IMG/VR virus record: IMGVR_UViG_3300021397_000006
Span: 1 to 32,797 of that record
DNA from: a virus
Length of the DNA stretch: 32,797 nt
Strand: one strand, 5' to 3'
Part shown: positions 1 through 10,106 of the stretch, piece after piece
How the letters are laid out: each line of letters opens with the position of its first letter
Numbering within the stretch: position 1 is the stretch's first letter
Translations under genes and position numbers: made by a program
The notes under the pieces: model-generated
Databases searched by the model: none
What the model saw: only the letters and a program-made list of their open reading frames with translations
Told to the model about the DNA's origin: nothing

Positions 1-1
1 A

Positions 2-1495
2 AAGATACAAGCTGGCTCTTCTGTAATAGGCCAAGGACACAACCTAGTTAACTTCTTTAACAGAGATAGAAGCACCTTAGGTTCGTACACAACTAGGGCT
101 GGTGGTACTATTAGCCTTCCAAGTAGTTTAGCTACAGAGGTTATTAAAGATAGGTTTTCAACTGTAGTAGCTATGTCAGGCAGAGGGTTTTACTCAGGTC
201 TAAATAGGGGTAACCACGAAGAAAGTAATGTAGTTCTTTTCTCAAGGATCGTTGAAGGGGCTTCTTCAAGTATCTCTGTAGACTCAACAGGGCTAGGTGA
301 TTGTCACCAAAAGAATGACCCAACTTCAGAAGACTTCTCTGATTTGTTAGATGATGACGGAGGTGTAATTAGAATCCCTGAGGCTTATGGTATTCGTAAA
401 CTACACCAGTTTAATAACAGTGTCTTTGTCTTCGCTGAGAATGGTGTGTGGCAAATCAAAGGTGTAGACGACGTATTTAGAGCTACAGGTTTTGCAATTA
501 ACAAGATTTCATCTATAGGTATATTCAATAGAGAAACCTTTGTTTCTGCTGATGGTATTCCATTCTGGTGGAGTGACCAAGGTATACACACTCTTGGTTT
601 TAATGACCAGACATTTCAAGCAGCTGAGAATAACATCAGTCTGAATACTATCCAGAAGTTTTTTGATAAGATCGACGCTACACAGAAAAGTAAATGCACA
701 GGTGTTTTTGATCCTGTCAATAAAAGAATTTTTTGGATGTATCCTAGTGCATCTGAAGCTATTGAGGCTAAGTTAAATAACTTCCTAATCTTAGACATTG
801 CTCTTCAGGCTTTTTACCCTTGGACTGTATCTGACGCTTCTGTAGACTCTCCTGAAATATTAGGTGCTTCTTACTACAAAGGTTTCTCGTCTGAAGTTCT
901 AGCATTTAACATAGTTGACGGAGACGAAGACACAGTAGTTGATGCAAACGGGGATACTGTAATTAAATATGACAATAGTTTCGTAGCTACAGGAGAACCT
1001 GCACTAATTTTTCTTTGTAGAAACGCATCAAGCAATACTGTGTCTATGGCTTTTTTCTATAAGACAGACTTTAAGGACTGGGGTTCAGCTAATTACTCAT
1101 CCTTTGCTGAGGCAGGCTATGAGTTTATGGGTGATCTTATGCTACGAAAGAACGCACCCTACATTCAAGTCTACTCCAGAGTAACTGAAACAGGTTGGAC
1201 AGGTAATGAGACAAGTGGTTACGAACCAATCAGAGAAGGCTCCTTGTTGGTTTCTTCCTTCTGGGACTTCAGTAAGGCAGGTACACAGCAACAGCAAGCG
1301 TACAGACTTAAACCTATGCCTATTGTTGACCCCACTAACTTGACTGACTTTGGATATCCTGATACAGTGATAGATACCAGACTTAAAATTAGGGGCAGAG
1401 GTAAATCTATGCGTCTTAAGTTTGAGTCAGAAGAAGGTAAAGACTTTCACCTACTTGGATATGGAGTTTTAAGTGCCATCAACAGAAGGTTCTAA
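2..1495 (+). CDS. Tail nozzle / tail tubular protein B-like (5' partial)
   Basis: The reading frame is open from base 2 to the stop at 1493-1495, so the gene is cut by the window edge. The first internal ATG, at 173, is not a credible start because coding continues upstream of it. About 497 codons are visible, while T7 gp12-type nozzle proteins have roughly 800 residues. The protein is rich in beta-strand-like segments with aromatic and glycine turns (for example GVWQIKG and SADGIPFWWSDQGIHTL), as in the beta-propeller nozzle and DNA-stabilisation proteins of short-tailed phages. It would form the distal tail tube through which DNA is ejected. The ejection-protein genes directly downstream match T7-like gene order. 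The family is assigned by resemblance and order, not by a search; a generic tail protein is the alternative. Confidence 0.6.
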   Translation, partial: KIQAGSSVIGQGHNLVNFFNRDRSTLGSYTTRAGGTISLPSSLATEVIKDRFSTVVAMSGRGFYSGLNRGNHEESNVVLFSRIVEGASSSISVDSTGLGDCHQKNDPTSEDFSDLLDDDGGVIRIPEAYGIRKLHQFNNSVFVFAENGVWQIKGVDDVFRATGFAINKISSIGIFNRETFVSADGIPFWWSDQGIHTLGFNDQTFQAAENNISLNTIQKFFDKIDATQKSKCTGVFDPVNKRIFWMYPSASEAIEAKLNNFLILDIALQAFYPWTVSDASVDSPEILGASYYKGFSSEVLAFNIVDGDEDTVVDANGDTVIKYDNSFVATGEPALIFLCRNASSNTVSMAFFYKTDFKDWGSANYSSFAEAGYEFMGDLMLRKNAPYIQVYSRVTETGWTGNETSGYEPIREGSLLVSSFWDFSKAGTQQQQAYRLKPMPIVDPTNLTDFGYPDTVIDTRLKIRGRGKSMRLKFESEEGKDFHLLGYGVLSAINRRF

Positions 1496-1934
1496 AGTAA
1501 GAGAAGCTACGCATGAGGATATCTTTGAGCTTCTAATGTTAGCCTATGAGTTTTCTAAAGAAGGCCCAGATCACTTCAAACCCTTCGAGAAAGATGTAGT
1601 TGAAGAAAGACTGACAGGTGCCATAGCTAACGAAGATTATCTTGTTCTCGTACTAGAAAACAATGAAGAAATACAAGGAGGTATCGTAAGTGTGTGCATG
1701 GCTCCTTGGATGATGAGTGAACCTTTTGCTGTTGAGTTAGCTTGGTTTGTTCGTAAGTCAGCTAGAGACGGCAGAGGAGCCATTAAACTAGTTAAAGCCT
1801 ACGAAACTTGGGCTAAGTCTAAAGGTGTTACTAAAATAGGTATGAGTGACTTAACTAAGATTCAGAGTCTAGGTAAACTTTATGAAAGACTAGGTTATTC
1901 TCTTAGCGAGACTAGTTACATTAAGGAGATTTAA
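1473..1934 (+). CDS. GNAT-like N-acetyltransferase family protein
   Basis: This 153-aa protein starts at a GTG (1473-1475) preceded by GGAG at 1463-1466, six bases upstream, so the 23-base overlap with the nozzle gene is probably real and translationally coupled. The layout (REATHEDI at the N-terminus, a central strand around AVELAWFVRKSARDGRGAIKLVKAYETWAKSKG, and a C-terminal LYERLGYSLSETSYIKEI) is that of small phage GNAT-fold proteins. The canonical acetyl-CoA pyrophosphate loop (Q/RxxGxG/A) is only weakly matched by RKSARDGRGA. Such genes recur between tail and ejection genes in marine podoviruses. The substrate is unknown, and it may have a structural or head-associated role instead of enzymatic activity. 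Confidence 0.65.
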   Translation: MPSTEGSKVREATHEDIFELLMLAYEFSKEGPDHFKPFEKDVVEERLTGAIANEDYLVLVLENNEEIQGGIVSVCMAPWMMSEPFAVELAWFVRKSARDGRGAIKLVKAYETWAKSKGVTKIGMSDLTKIQSLGKLYERLGYSLSETSYIKEI

Positions 1935-1935
1935 T

Positions 1936-2445
1936 ATGGCAGGGATAGCAACAATAGCCCTTGTAGGTTTATCCGTTGTAGGTACTGGCTTTAGTGTTGT
2001 ACAGCAGCAAAAAGCAGCTAAGCAACAGAGAAAAGCTAGAAGAGCGCAACAGCGTCAACAAGAGGTTAGTGCTAGAAGAGACAGAATTAGAGCTGTACGC
2101 CAACAACAGATTGCTGCGTCACAAGCTAGGGCTTCTTCGGCTGGTCTAGGTGGCTTAGAGACTTCAGGGTTTAGAGGTGGTCAAACAGCACTACAGTCTA
2201 ACCTTGGGGCGGGTCTTGGGTTCTCTACTGAGATGTCAGGCTTAAGTAGAAACATTAGTATGTTCCAACAGAAAGCTGCAAATGCTATGGGTCTAGCTAG
2301 AATGGGTCAGGCTTTTTCTGGTTTGGCTATGCAAGGGGCGTCTTTAAGTATGCAAATGGGTAGTCAACCTAATCAGGCTGAAATACCTAGGCTTGGTGGC
2401 GGCACACCAAACGACTACGGTGGTATTTACAATTTAGGTTACTAA
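1936..2445 (+). CDS. Small internal virion (ejection) protein, T7 gp14-like
   Basis: This 169-aa protein starts at an ATG with a strong AAGGAGAT ribosome site, one base after the GNAT-like stop. It has an N-terminal hydrophobic segment (residues about 3-22), then a Gln/Arg-rich helical stretch (about 23-70), then a Gly/Ala/Met/Ser-rich low-complexity tail. That architecture and size, and a position just before two giant virion proteins, match the T7 gp14 class of ejection proteins, which form an outer-membrane channel. The primary sequence of this class diverges quickly, so the call rests on architecture and gene order. Confidence 0.65.
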   Translation: MAGIATIALVGLSVVGTGFSVVQQQKAAKQQRKARRAQQRQQEVSARRDRIRAVRQQQIAASQARASSAGLGGLETSGFRGGQTALQSNLGAGLGFSTEMSGLSRNISMFQQKAANAMGLARMGQAFSGLAMQGASLSMQMGSQPNQAEIPRLGGGTPNDYGGIYNLGY

Positions 2446-2486
2446 TTAGTAAAAACCTTTTGTAGTCTAGCTTTAAGGAATAACGT

Positions 2487-5400
2487 ATGCCTGAGATTGA
2501 TACCTTCGACGAACAGTCTGATCTAACTATTGACGAAAGATTCCCTTCTGTTGACCCTTATGAACCTGACTCTGTAAGAGCTAAGGACATTGTTGTAGCT
2601 ACAGGTGAAGAAACAGACACGTTTGAAGCTAAACAAAAGTTCTCAGATATTAGTCAGCAAGCCTTTTCTGAGGTCTTTGCTAGAGGACAGCTTTTCAATA
2701 AGTCAGCAGAACAGTTAGTTCAAGAAGCACAAGACCTATCTAACAAACAAAGGGAGTTCAATGAAAACCCTGACTTTGTGATTGAACAGGCATTACCTCA
2801 GCGTGACCAAAACTGGGATGACCTACAGACTAGAGTAGCTGTCAACTATCAAATAGCTCAAGAAGTCTCATCTAATCTTATGGACCAAACTAAGGCGGAA
2901 GGTACGTCTTGGTTTACTTACGGGACTGACTTCTTAGGTAGATACATCTTCAGACAAATCCCTATAGGCACCTACGAAGACTTTACAGGAAGAACTGAAA
3001 GAAAAGGTAGGGAAATCCTATCTAAAGTCGTAGCTCTTCCTCCTAAGGAATTTAAAGTATGGATGCAAAACTACGCAGACGAAGTATCTAAAGAAGGCTT
3101 TCTAAGTGACAAGAATCTATTTGCTGCTTTAGCTCTCCAAGAGGAAGTAGGTAGCAAAGGGTTTGACCCTAACAAAGAACTAACTAGATTGTTAGCTGTC
3201 CTAGATATCCCTACTCCAGCGGCAATACTAAAGGCAGGTAAACTAGCATCTAAAGTTGGTTCTTCCATGAAGTCAACCACAGCTATTGGCAGAGTTACAG
3301 CCGTTGCAGGGGATGACGCAGGTCAAGCTGCTGCTGAGAGAACCCTAGCTAAGAGTGCTGACCCTGAAACATTAAGTAATTTAGGTGATGAAGCCACAGA
3401 CTTGAATGCACCAACCACCCCTGTAAGACCAAGTAACACAGCCTTTGTACGGCGTATGAAGGAAAATGACATAATTCAAAAGATAGACCACGTTTGGAAA
3501 CAAGGTGGTTTTGGTCGAGTTATGCCTAGGGAAAAGATTGCAGAAGTAGCCAAAGGAATTGCAGAAGATTACTCAGCAAAGATTAACCATGTCGTCCATT
3601 CAGGTGTTGACTTAGTAGACGAAGGCTTGGGTGTATATGTAGCTAGGTTTAAGCTAGGTAATCCTGACAGTGGTGCTGTGTTTGAACCTGTAGCTTACAG
3701 GGCAGGGTTAGACGGTAAAAGAGTTGATGTTGATCTAGCTGAAGAAGCCGGTACAGTAGGTGGCAGAGCCGTAGGGCCGGACGGTGTTAGAGTACCTGGA
3801 GCAACTAGGCTTAGTCAATTAGACGAAGTAGGTGAAGGTACTGAAGCAGCCTCTAAGGTAGAGACTAAGTACGAGCCACCTCAGGCAGTAATAGACATGG
3901 CTGAGAAAGTTGGCCCTAATGCTAAAGTGGTTCAGTTCGATCCTTCTGATGCCTCTAAGGGTTACCTAATTGAGGTTTCAGAACGTATAGACACATTAGG
4001 TCTTCCTGAGAAATTGTCTGACCAAATGTGGGAAGCAACCAATCTGTCTCTTGCTGGTAGGATTGTTAGAGATACAGTAGGCAAATTGTTTAACAACTCA
4101 CTAACTACGTCTGCTGCTATAAGAGATAACGAAAGACTTACTGTCTTAGCTCAGCTAGGTCAAGGTGGTAGGGCCGCAATAAAAGAGATTGTAAGACCCT
4201 ACGAAAAAGCTATTAAGGCTATTAACTCTGAAGCTGAGTACACACTTAGGGCTGTCTACACTAAACTAAGAGACGGAGCAGATGCTCACCTAAGAGTTAG
4301 ATACACAGAGGCTGAGTTTAGACAAGAGTATAAAAACCTTCACCCTAGTAAGTTAGAGGCTACAGACAAAGAAGTTGAGGCATACAATGCTCTAGCTACT
4401 GTAGAAGAAGCTGATTACATTCTTAAAGCTACGAAAGAAATTCAAAGGTATGTAGCTAAAGGTTACACTACAGCCGTTGAAGTTGGGGAAGACGTTGCTG
4501 GGAAAGGTATCTTCGTACCAGCTAAAAGAATTAACCCATCCCAACTAGAAGCCGGAGCTATTGTCAGAACTGTTGAAGGTAAAATCTTTGGACCTATTGA
4601 CGAAATCTTAGATGAAGTACCTGAAGACTTTCCTGTGTGGAAACTAGACAAACCACTAGGAACAGGTGAAAAATACATTATTCAACCTAAGAGTTCTCGT
4701 ATGGTCAGCCCTTCAGATGTTATGGGCTACAACCCAGGTGGCTCAAGGCTTAATCCTTTTGCTAATTACTTTGTTGTTATAGGCGATGGAGAAGGGTCCA
4801 GACTTAAGTCTCTTATATCAGCTTTTTCTGAAGTAGACGGTAACAAAGCCCTAGACCAGATACGAACAATTATAAAAGCAATCGACTCAGGTGCTGATAA
4901 CATTGATGACATCATTAAAGCCAACAGGGACTGGAACCCCGGTATCCAAAATAAGAATGACTTTGATGAGTACGCATTTAAAGTCGGTTGGACAAAAACT
5001 AAGGGTGAGGCCTTAACTGGGGAACTAGCTCTTAAGGGAAGAAACGACACTCTTGTTAAGGGTGACCTAGATAACCCAGATATTTGGGATAAAGCTAAGG
5101 TTACCGACTTCATTGAAAGTGACATGAGAAGAAACGACAAAGTTCTTCCTGAGTTTGGTGGCGGACTAGCCTACAATGAAGACCCTGTGTCCTCTGTGTT
5201 TTCTCAGTTTGGTAATTCAGCCTACACCTACAGTAACAGAGCCTACACTCAGAACGCTATGGTTGGGTGGGTTAAAGCTGTCCAAAACACTGAAGGACAG
5301 AAGACAGGTCAGTTCAACTGGCTAAAGCAAACTGAAGGTGTAAGCGAAACTGACTACGAAACTCTCTTCAGAACAGCAGAAGTAACAGGTACAGGTGCTT

Positions 5401-7127
5401 TTGCTAGACGTATGAGAGAGATGAGGAACATTACTCTTCGTAGACTAGACATGCAAGATGAAGCTGCTGATAGACTGAATAGGTGGGGGGATCAAGCCGC
5501 TGAGTATGTTTTCGACGGTAAGTTACCCTTTGGTGCGTTCAAAGGTAAAAAGATGGACTTAGGTGATCCAACTAATCTATTGCTTAAAGTTGGTTTTCAG
5601 TCTGCCTTTGGTTTTTTGAATGTCTCTCAGTTCTTTATGCAAGGGTTCCACGCTACAACTATTATGGCTATCTCCCCTGTACATGGGTTCAAAGGTGCAG
5701 CTATGACCTTTACTCAGAGAGGTTTGTTGTCAGCAGTTAAAGACCCAGCTACTTACAAAGAAGGTATCAAGAGGTTTGCTAAAGCTCACGATCTAACCGA
5801 AGAAACTGCTGAAGAATTGATGGAGTACATCAGAACCTCAGGTAGACATATTGTTGATGGTGACGCTATCGAAGCTGGTACAGGAATAGGCTTTGGAGTG
5901 TCCGGTTGGAGAGGGCAAGACCTAACGTACAGCGCCATGAAAGCTAGGACTAACGAGCTTAAGGACGCAGCAGGTAAAGTATTAGATGTAGGTCTTAAAC
6001 CTTTTAATGCAGGTGAGCGTTTGTCTCGTCTTACAGCACTTAACACAGCTTTCTTGGAGTTTAAGAAGGCAAACCCTAACGTCTCAGCTATGTCAGATAG
6101 AGGAAGAAGTTGGATTACATCTAGGGAACAGACTTTAACTTTCAATATGACTACCGCAGATAAATCTATGGTTCAGTCAAGTCTTATGAAGGTTCCTACT
6201 CAGTGGTTGTCATACAGTATGAGATCAATGGAAGCTGTCTTTGTAGGCAGGGGTCTATCTGAAGTTGAAAGACTAAGACTATTCGGTATACTTGGACCTA
6301 TGTACGGTCTTTCCGGCTTTGGCTTTGGCACTTCGGCTGACTACATAGGTGAGAAGCTAGAAATTGAACCTGACAGTAGTTTGTATGTAGGGCTTAAGTA
6401 CGGCGTTATTGACGGTTTGTCTGACTATCTGCTTGGTGATGCTGGTGGTGCAGTAGGTGTTGGTCAGAGGCTTGCCCCTATTAATGCCTTCGTAGATACC
6501 TACAAAGCTATCGTAGAGGAAGGAACACTACAAACCCTAGGTGGTCCATCAGGTGAGATTACCTTTAACATCCTTAAAACTGCCTTTGAAGCTATGGATA
6601 ACTTAGCTAACGGACATACTGTGTCTATGACTGAGGACGTAATTAAAGTTCTTCGTCAACCTTCTGGATTGAATAACATAGCTAAGGGTGTTGGTATCTT
6701 AAACAACGGCATCTACCGAAGTAAAAATGGTATAGCTATCCCAGGTGAGATGGACGTTCCTCAGGCTCTAATCTCCTTTTTAGGTTTTACTCCTTTACAG
6801 GTGCAAGAGTTTTACAGCAGAAAAGGCTCTATGTATAACAGTGACAAACTCCTTCGTACCTTCAGAAAAGAAGTTAACACAGACGCTGAAAATGCCTTCA
6901 GACTTATAGACGCAGGGGATAAAAGAGGTTTTGAATTGTTAAACGAAGTTAGCAGTAAGATAGCTTTGTCAGGTTTTGCTTGGAGGGATCAAGTATCTCT
7001 TCGTAGGTCAGCAATGAAAAGACTTGAGTCTCAGTGGCCTACAATGGCTAGAAAACTACTTAGACAAGATAGACTTTATGGGTTGCAAGCTACAGAATCA
7101 ATAATTTTTCCTGAGGAGAATAACTAA
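2487..7127 (+). CDS. Large internal virion (ejection) protein
   Basis: This 1546-aa protein is the largest in the window; AGGAATAA precedes its ATG. It is mostly helical and charged, with several hydrophobic stretches, notably around residues 1030-1055 (LLLKVGFQSAFGFLNVSQFF) and 1260-1290. This suits a protein that is packed in the capsid and inserts into the host envelope during DNA ejection, like T7 gp15/gp16. I see no recognisable catalytic motif; the lysozyme-like domain lies in the next gene. The stop overlaps the next start by one base (TAATG), which implies translational coupling and co-assembly of the two proteins. Size and gene order support the role; the sequence alone would not. 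Confidence 0.65.
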   Translation: MPEIDTFDEQSDLTIDERFPSVDPYEPDSVRAKDIVVATGEETDTFEAKQKFSDISQQAFSEVFARGQLFNKSAEQLVQEAQDLSNKQREFNENPDFVIEQALPQRDQNWDDLQTRVAVNYQIAQEVSSNLMDQTKAEGTSWFTYGTDFLGRYIFRQIPIGTYEDFTGRTERKGREILSKVVALPPKEFKVWMQNYADEVSKEGFLSDKNLFAALALQEEVGSKGFDPNKELTRLLAVLDIPTPAAILKAGKLASKVGSSMKSTTAIGRVTAVAGDDAGQAAAERTLAKSADPETLSNLGDEATDLNAPTTPVRPSNTAFVRRMKENDIIQKIDHVWKQGGFGRVMPREKIAEVAKGIAEDYSAKINHVVHSGVDLVDEGLGVYVARFKLGNPDSGAVFEPVAYRAGLDGKRVDVDLAEEAGTVGGRAVGPDGVRVPGATRLSQLDEVGEGTEAASKVETKYEPPQAVIDMAEKVGPNAKVVQFDPSDASKGYLIEVSERIDTLGLPEKLSDQMWEATNLSLAGRIVRDTVGKLFNNSLTTSAAIRDNERLTVLAQLGQGGRAAIKEIVRPYEKAIKAINSEAEYTLRAVYTKLRDGADAHLRVRYTEAEFRQEYKNLHPSKLEATDKEVEAYNALATVEEADYILKATKEIQRYVAKGYTTAVEVGEDVAGKGIFVPAKRINPSQLEAGAIVRTVEGKIFGPIDEILDEVPEDFPVWKLDKPLGTGEKYIIQPKSSRMVSPSDVMGYNPGGSRLNPFANYFVVIGDGEGSRLKSLISAFSEVDGNKALDQIRTIIKAIDSGADNIDDIIKANRDWNPGIQNKNDFDEYAFKVGWTKTKGEALTGELALKGRNDTLVKGDLDNPDIWDKAKVTDFIESDMRRNDKVLPEFGGGLAYNEDPVSSVFSQFGNSAYTYSNRAYTQNAMVGWVKAVQNTEGQKTGQFNWLKQTEGVSETDYETLFRTAEVTGTGAFARRMREMRNITLRRLDMQDEAADRLNRWGDQAAEYVFDGKLPFGAFKGKKMDLGDPTNLLLKVGFQSAFGFLNVSQFFMQGFHATTIMAISPVHGFKGAAMTFTQRGLLSAVKDPATYKEGIKRFAKAHDLTEETAEELMEYIRTSGRHIVDGDAIEAGTGIGFGVSGWRGQDLTYSAMKARTNELKDAAGKVLDVGLKPFNAGERLSRLTALNTAFLEFKKANPNVSAMSDRGRSWITSREQTLTFNMTTADKSMVQSSLMKVPTQWLSYSMRSMEAVFVGRGLSEVERLRLFGILGPMYGLSGFGFGTSADYIGEKLEIEPDSSLYVGLKYGVIDGLSDYLLGDAGGAVGVGQRLAPINAFVDTYKAIVEEGTLQTLGGPSGEITFNILKTAFEAMDNLANGHTVSMTEDVIKVLRQPSGLNNIAKGVGILNNGIYRSKNGIAIPGEMDVPQALISFLGFTPLQVQEFYSRKGSMYNSDKLLRTFRKEVNTDAENAFRLIDAGDKRGFELLNEVSSKIALSGFAWRDQVSLRRSAMKRLESQWPTMARKLLRQDRLYGLQATESIIFPEENN

Positions 7128-10096
7128 TGGCCGGTCCTTTTTATAACCCACAAGCAGGTATGGGTATCGAAGCAGCAAGTGCAAGTGCAGTAGAAAGCCC
7201 TGTAGCTCCTGTTAGAACCTCAGGTGCTGATGCAGTTACTGCTGGTTTGAACCTAGCTAGTCAGGGTGTGTCTCTGTACGGTCAGTACCAAAGGTCTCAA
7301 GGGAGGTCTGGAGGAACTAGAAGCGGTAGCCCTGACCCTAATGTGGCTGTATTTGCTGAAGAGATGAACAAAGTTGAACAGATTAGGTCAGAACAGGGTG
7401 ACTTAGCTGGTAGGCTTGCTGAAAGGTCTGTAGCTAGTAACTTCGCAGCCGCTGGTGTTTCGTTTAAAGATACAGCATACAAGTCTGTGTATGAAAGTAC
7501 TACTGGCAGGTCTTTTGATGTTTATGGCAGAGACGACGATGAGTACTTTAGACAGAAAGCACTAGAAACACCTGAAGTTCAAGCTGCTTTTATAGCTTCT
7601 AAGGCTATTCTTCCACCGGGGACATCAACAGAATCCGCAGTGGAATGGTCACTGAATGAGGTTTCTAAACGAGAAGCAGCAGCGTATGCCGTTAATAAGG
7701 CGCAGTCTGACGCTACCGTAGCTTGGCAATTAGGTGGTGATGAAGACTCAGGATCAAGTAGGGCATTTAGAGAAGTTAGGTCAGCCTTTATGGCGGGTAC
7801 CCTTGGCGCACTAATGCAAAGGTACGAAAACGGTCAGGTAGTAACTCCAAAAGATATTGCAGATGCTAAGGTGGAATGGACATCCCTTTCGGCTGGTCCT
7901 TTGAGAAGACCCCCTAGTCTTTCAGGTGCTGCTGGTGATTCCCAATGGAAAGCATTCGAAGACGGCAACAAAAGTATCAATAATTTCTTTACAACGCTTG
8001 AGAGTGCTACGTCCAGTAAAACCCTTTTAGATACTCAAATCTCTATTCTAGCAGATGCTGTTAACAAAGCAGAGGGTATGACAGTATTAGAAAGACTAGT
8101 AGCTACTGCGGCGCTTCTACAGGGAGATTCAGCCGTTTATGATTCTTTAGTAGAAGGAAAGCTAGGAGACTTATACAAAAAACTTGGGGAGGTTAAAATA
8201 CCGCCTACCGCTACTCCTGATGCTGTTAGGACTGATCCTCCTCCTGGTTCAGGAAGAAGACCTTACGAGGTTGATCCAGATGAACTAGCTAAATACCAAG
8301 GTATGACTGGCAAGGAAATATCTAACCAGATTGTAGCGACTGCTGGTCACGCTAAAGTATTCGACCCAAGTTCAATAGGCAACGCACAAAACCAAGCTAC
8401 TTTTGGGAAGACTATGACGGGTATGATTGCTGCATTACAGTCAAGCAACCAAGGGGACTTTTTCTCCCCAGCTTACCTTAAAGAAAATGTAGTAAACCCT
8501 AAAATTCTTGCAACTTTGGAGGCTTACAAAAAGTCTGACCCAGATCAAGCTGACAAACTAAGGGGTGGTCTACAGCTAGGGTATCAGATGGAGAAAATGA
8601 GACAGCTTCAGAACCTAAGTAGCATCGAAACAGGAGACTTAGCTAAGTTTACTAGGTTCAATGAGCAAACAAATTCCTACGAATTAAATGTAGATGAATT
8701 TGGTGCTGGGTTTGGTAAAGACATTGTAGCGTTTAACGATGCACTAGGTGCTTACAACAATAACTTATCTGAGGCAGCTAAAGATGGGTTTAACAAATTC
8801 TATGAAGGTGGGGGTAGAGTATCCTTTGGTAGACTTTCAGGTGATGTAGGCAACCCACTAAATATCATAAGCTTTGCTAAGCTCGCAGGTTTAACCAGTG
8901 CAGTCAAAAGAAGGGATGCCATTGCTGCTCTAGACAAAGGTATCTCTAACCTAAACCCAGAACCAAGGGAGACTGAGCTAAACCTAGGACAGACTATGAG
9001 TCAAGCACCTTTCCCTCCTGCTGTTGAACAACCGGCAGACCAAGGTATAGACATTAGTCCTAGACCTACGGACGAAGGTATAGACATTAGTCCTAGACCT
9101 ACGGACGAAGAGGATGGTCGTAGTCTTCTTCAACGTGGCTTGGATTTGATCTTTAGCCCTGCTGCTGCCGCTGAACTTACCCCTGAACTAAGAGCGCAGT
9201 TAGGAGCCATAAATAAAAGTTTGCCTCAAACCGCCATACCACCTCTTCCTGAGGCTGAGTTAGGGTCAACTGAGGCATTCAACCTTGTTCCACCCTTGTC
9301 TCAACCTAAGTCTACTTTAGCACCACCAATGGAAAAGGTATCAAGAGTAGTCGTAAAAGGTGAGTCACCCCTGGGGTACAGAGACTGGAACAGAGGTACG
9401 TCACCAAATGGTAAACCTTTGAGTAAGGCAGTTGCTGGCTTGCCAGTCGCTTATAACGATATCGTAGAGTTAACTCATGAAGAACACCTCGCCAGAAGTG
9501 GTCGTAAGATCAACGAAGACAACCCAGAAAGGTTGTTTGCCATTGGTAGGTATCAGATTATCCCTACAACTGCTATAGATGCTTTTAAGTTCTTGGGTTA
9601 CTCTAAAAAGCAAAAGTATACACCTGAAGTTCAAGACAACATGTTTAAGTACCTTTTAATGGGTAAACGTAAACCACTTTATGACTACATTAAAGATGAA
9701 AAAGGGTCTGACAAAGACAAAGCTGTACTAGAAATGGCTAAAGAGTTTGCTAGTATTGGTGTTCCTTACGATGTGCAGGTAACTGTTACTAAAACAGATG
9801 CCAACAATAAGATTGTCAGAGATGCTAAGGGTGATCCTGTAAAGATTAAAGTTACAAGAAAGAAGGGTGATTCTTACTATGGTCAACCGGCTCCAACAAC
9901 TCCTGAAGATATTAGTAAGCAACTAGACGCACTAAGAGAGTTGTACAAGAAAGACCCGGACGCTCTTGAACCTATGGGACCAAAACAAAAACAGGCCAGA
10001 GCAGCAAAGACAAGACTACCTCCTACTAGACCTGAGGATACTTTCGTAGGGGACATGAGAACAGCTATAAACATTAGCCCTAGACCTAAAAACTAA
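7127..10096 (+). CDS. Internal virion protein with C-terminal lysozyme/transglycosylase-like domain
   Basis: This is a 989-aa protein. Residues 1 to about 640 are low-complexity or helical with no motif I recognise. A proline-rich linker with a duplicated 11-residue unit (GIDISPRPTDE, encoded at 9044-9109) follows. From about residue 740 there is a lysozyme-superfamily-like domain with the signature LFAIGRYQIIPTT (about 803-815), a likely acidic catalytic residue in the preceding VELTHEEH segment, and the typical YTPEVQDNMFKYLL and RKPLYDYI helices. It would locally open the murein during DNA entry, as T7 gp16 does, but there the enzyme domain is N-terminal. The C-terminus repeats the linker theme (INISPRP). 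The lysozyme-like call is from motif memory and is fairly secure. Confidence 0.72.
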   Translation: MAGPFYNPQAGMGIEAASASAVESPVAPVRTSGADAVTAGLNLASQGVSLYGQYQRSQGRSGGTRSGSPDPNVAVFAEEMNKVEQIRSEQGDLAGRLAERSVASNFAAAGVSFKDTAYKSVYESTTGRSFDVYGRDDDEYFRQKALETPEVQAAFIASKAILPPGTSTESAVEWSLNEVSKREAAAYAVNKAQSDATVAWQLGGDEDSGSSRAFREVRSAFMAGTLGALMQRYENGQVVTPKDIADAKVEWTSLSAGPLRRPPSLSGAAGDSQWKAFEDGNKSINNFFTTLESATSSKTLLDTQISILADAVNKAEGMTVLERLVATAALLQGDSAVYDSLVEGKLGDLYKKLGEVKIPPTATPDAVRTDPPPGSGRRPYEVDPDELAKYQGMTGKEISNQIVATAGHAKVFDPSSIGNAQNQATFGKTMTGMIAALQSSNQGDFFSPAYLKENVVNPKILATLEAYKKSDPDQADKLRGGLQLGYQMEKMRQLQNLSSIETGDLAKFTRFNEQTNSYELNVDEFGAGFGKDIVAFNDALGAYNNNLSEAAKDGFNKFYEGGGRVSFGRLSGDVGNPLNIISFAKLAGLTSAVKRRDAIAALDKGISNLNPEPRETELNLGQTMSQAPFPPAVEQPADQGIDISPRPTDEGIDISPRPTDEEDGRSLLQRGLDLIFSPAAAAELTPELRAQLGAINKSLPQTAIPPLPEAELGSTEAFNLVPPLSQPKSTLAPPMEKVSRVVVKGESPLGYRDWNRGTSPNGKPLSKAVAGLPVAYNDIVELTHEEHLARSGRKINEDNPERLFAIGRYQIIPTTAIDAFKFLGYSKKQKYTPEVQDNMFKYLLMGKRKPLYDYIKDEKGSDKDKAVLEMAKEFASIGVPYDVQVTVTKTDANNKIVRDAKGDPVKIKVTRKKGDSYYGQPAPTTPEDISKQLDALRELYKKDPDALEPMGPKQKQARAAKTRLPPTRPEDTFVGDMRTAINISPRPKN
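9044..9109 (+). repeat. Perfect 33-bp tandem duplication in the ejection-protein linker
   Basis: Two identical 33-base units, 9044-9076 and 9077-9109, encode GIDISPRPTDE twice, in frame. A third, diverged copy of the core (INISPRP) forms the extreme C-terminus of the same protein, encoded at about 10067-10093. The exact nucleotide identity of the tandem pair suggests a recent duplication. Confidence 0.9.
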
Positions 10097-10106
10097 GGAG
10101 TAGATC

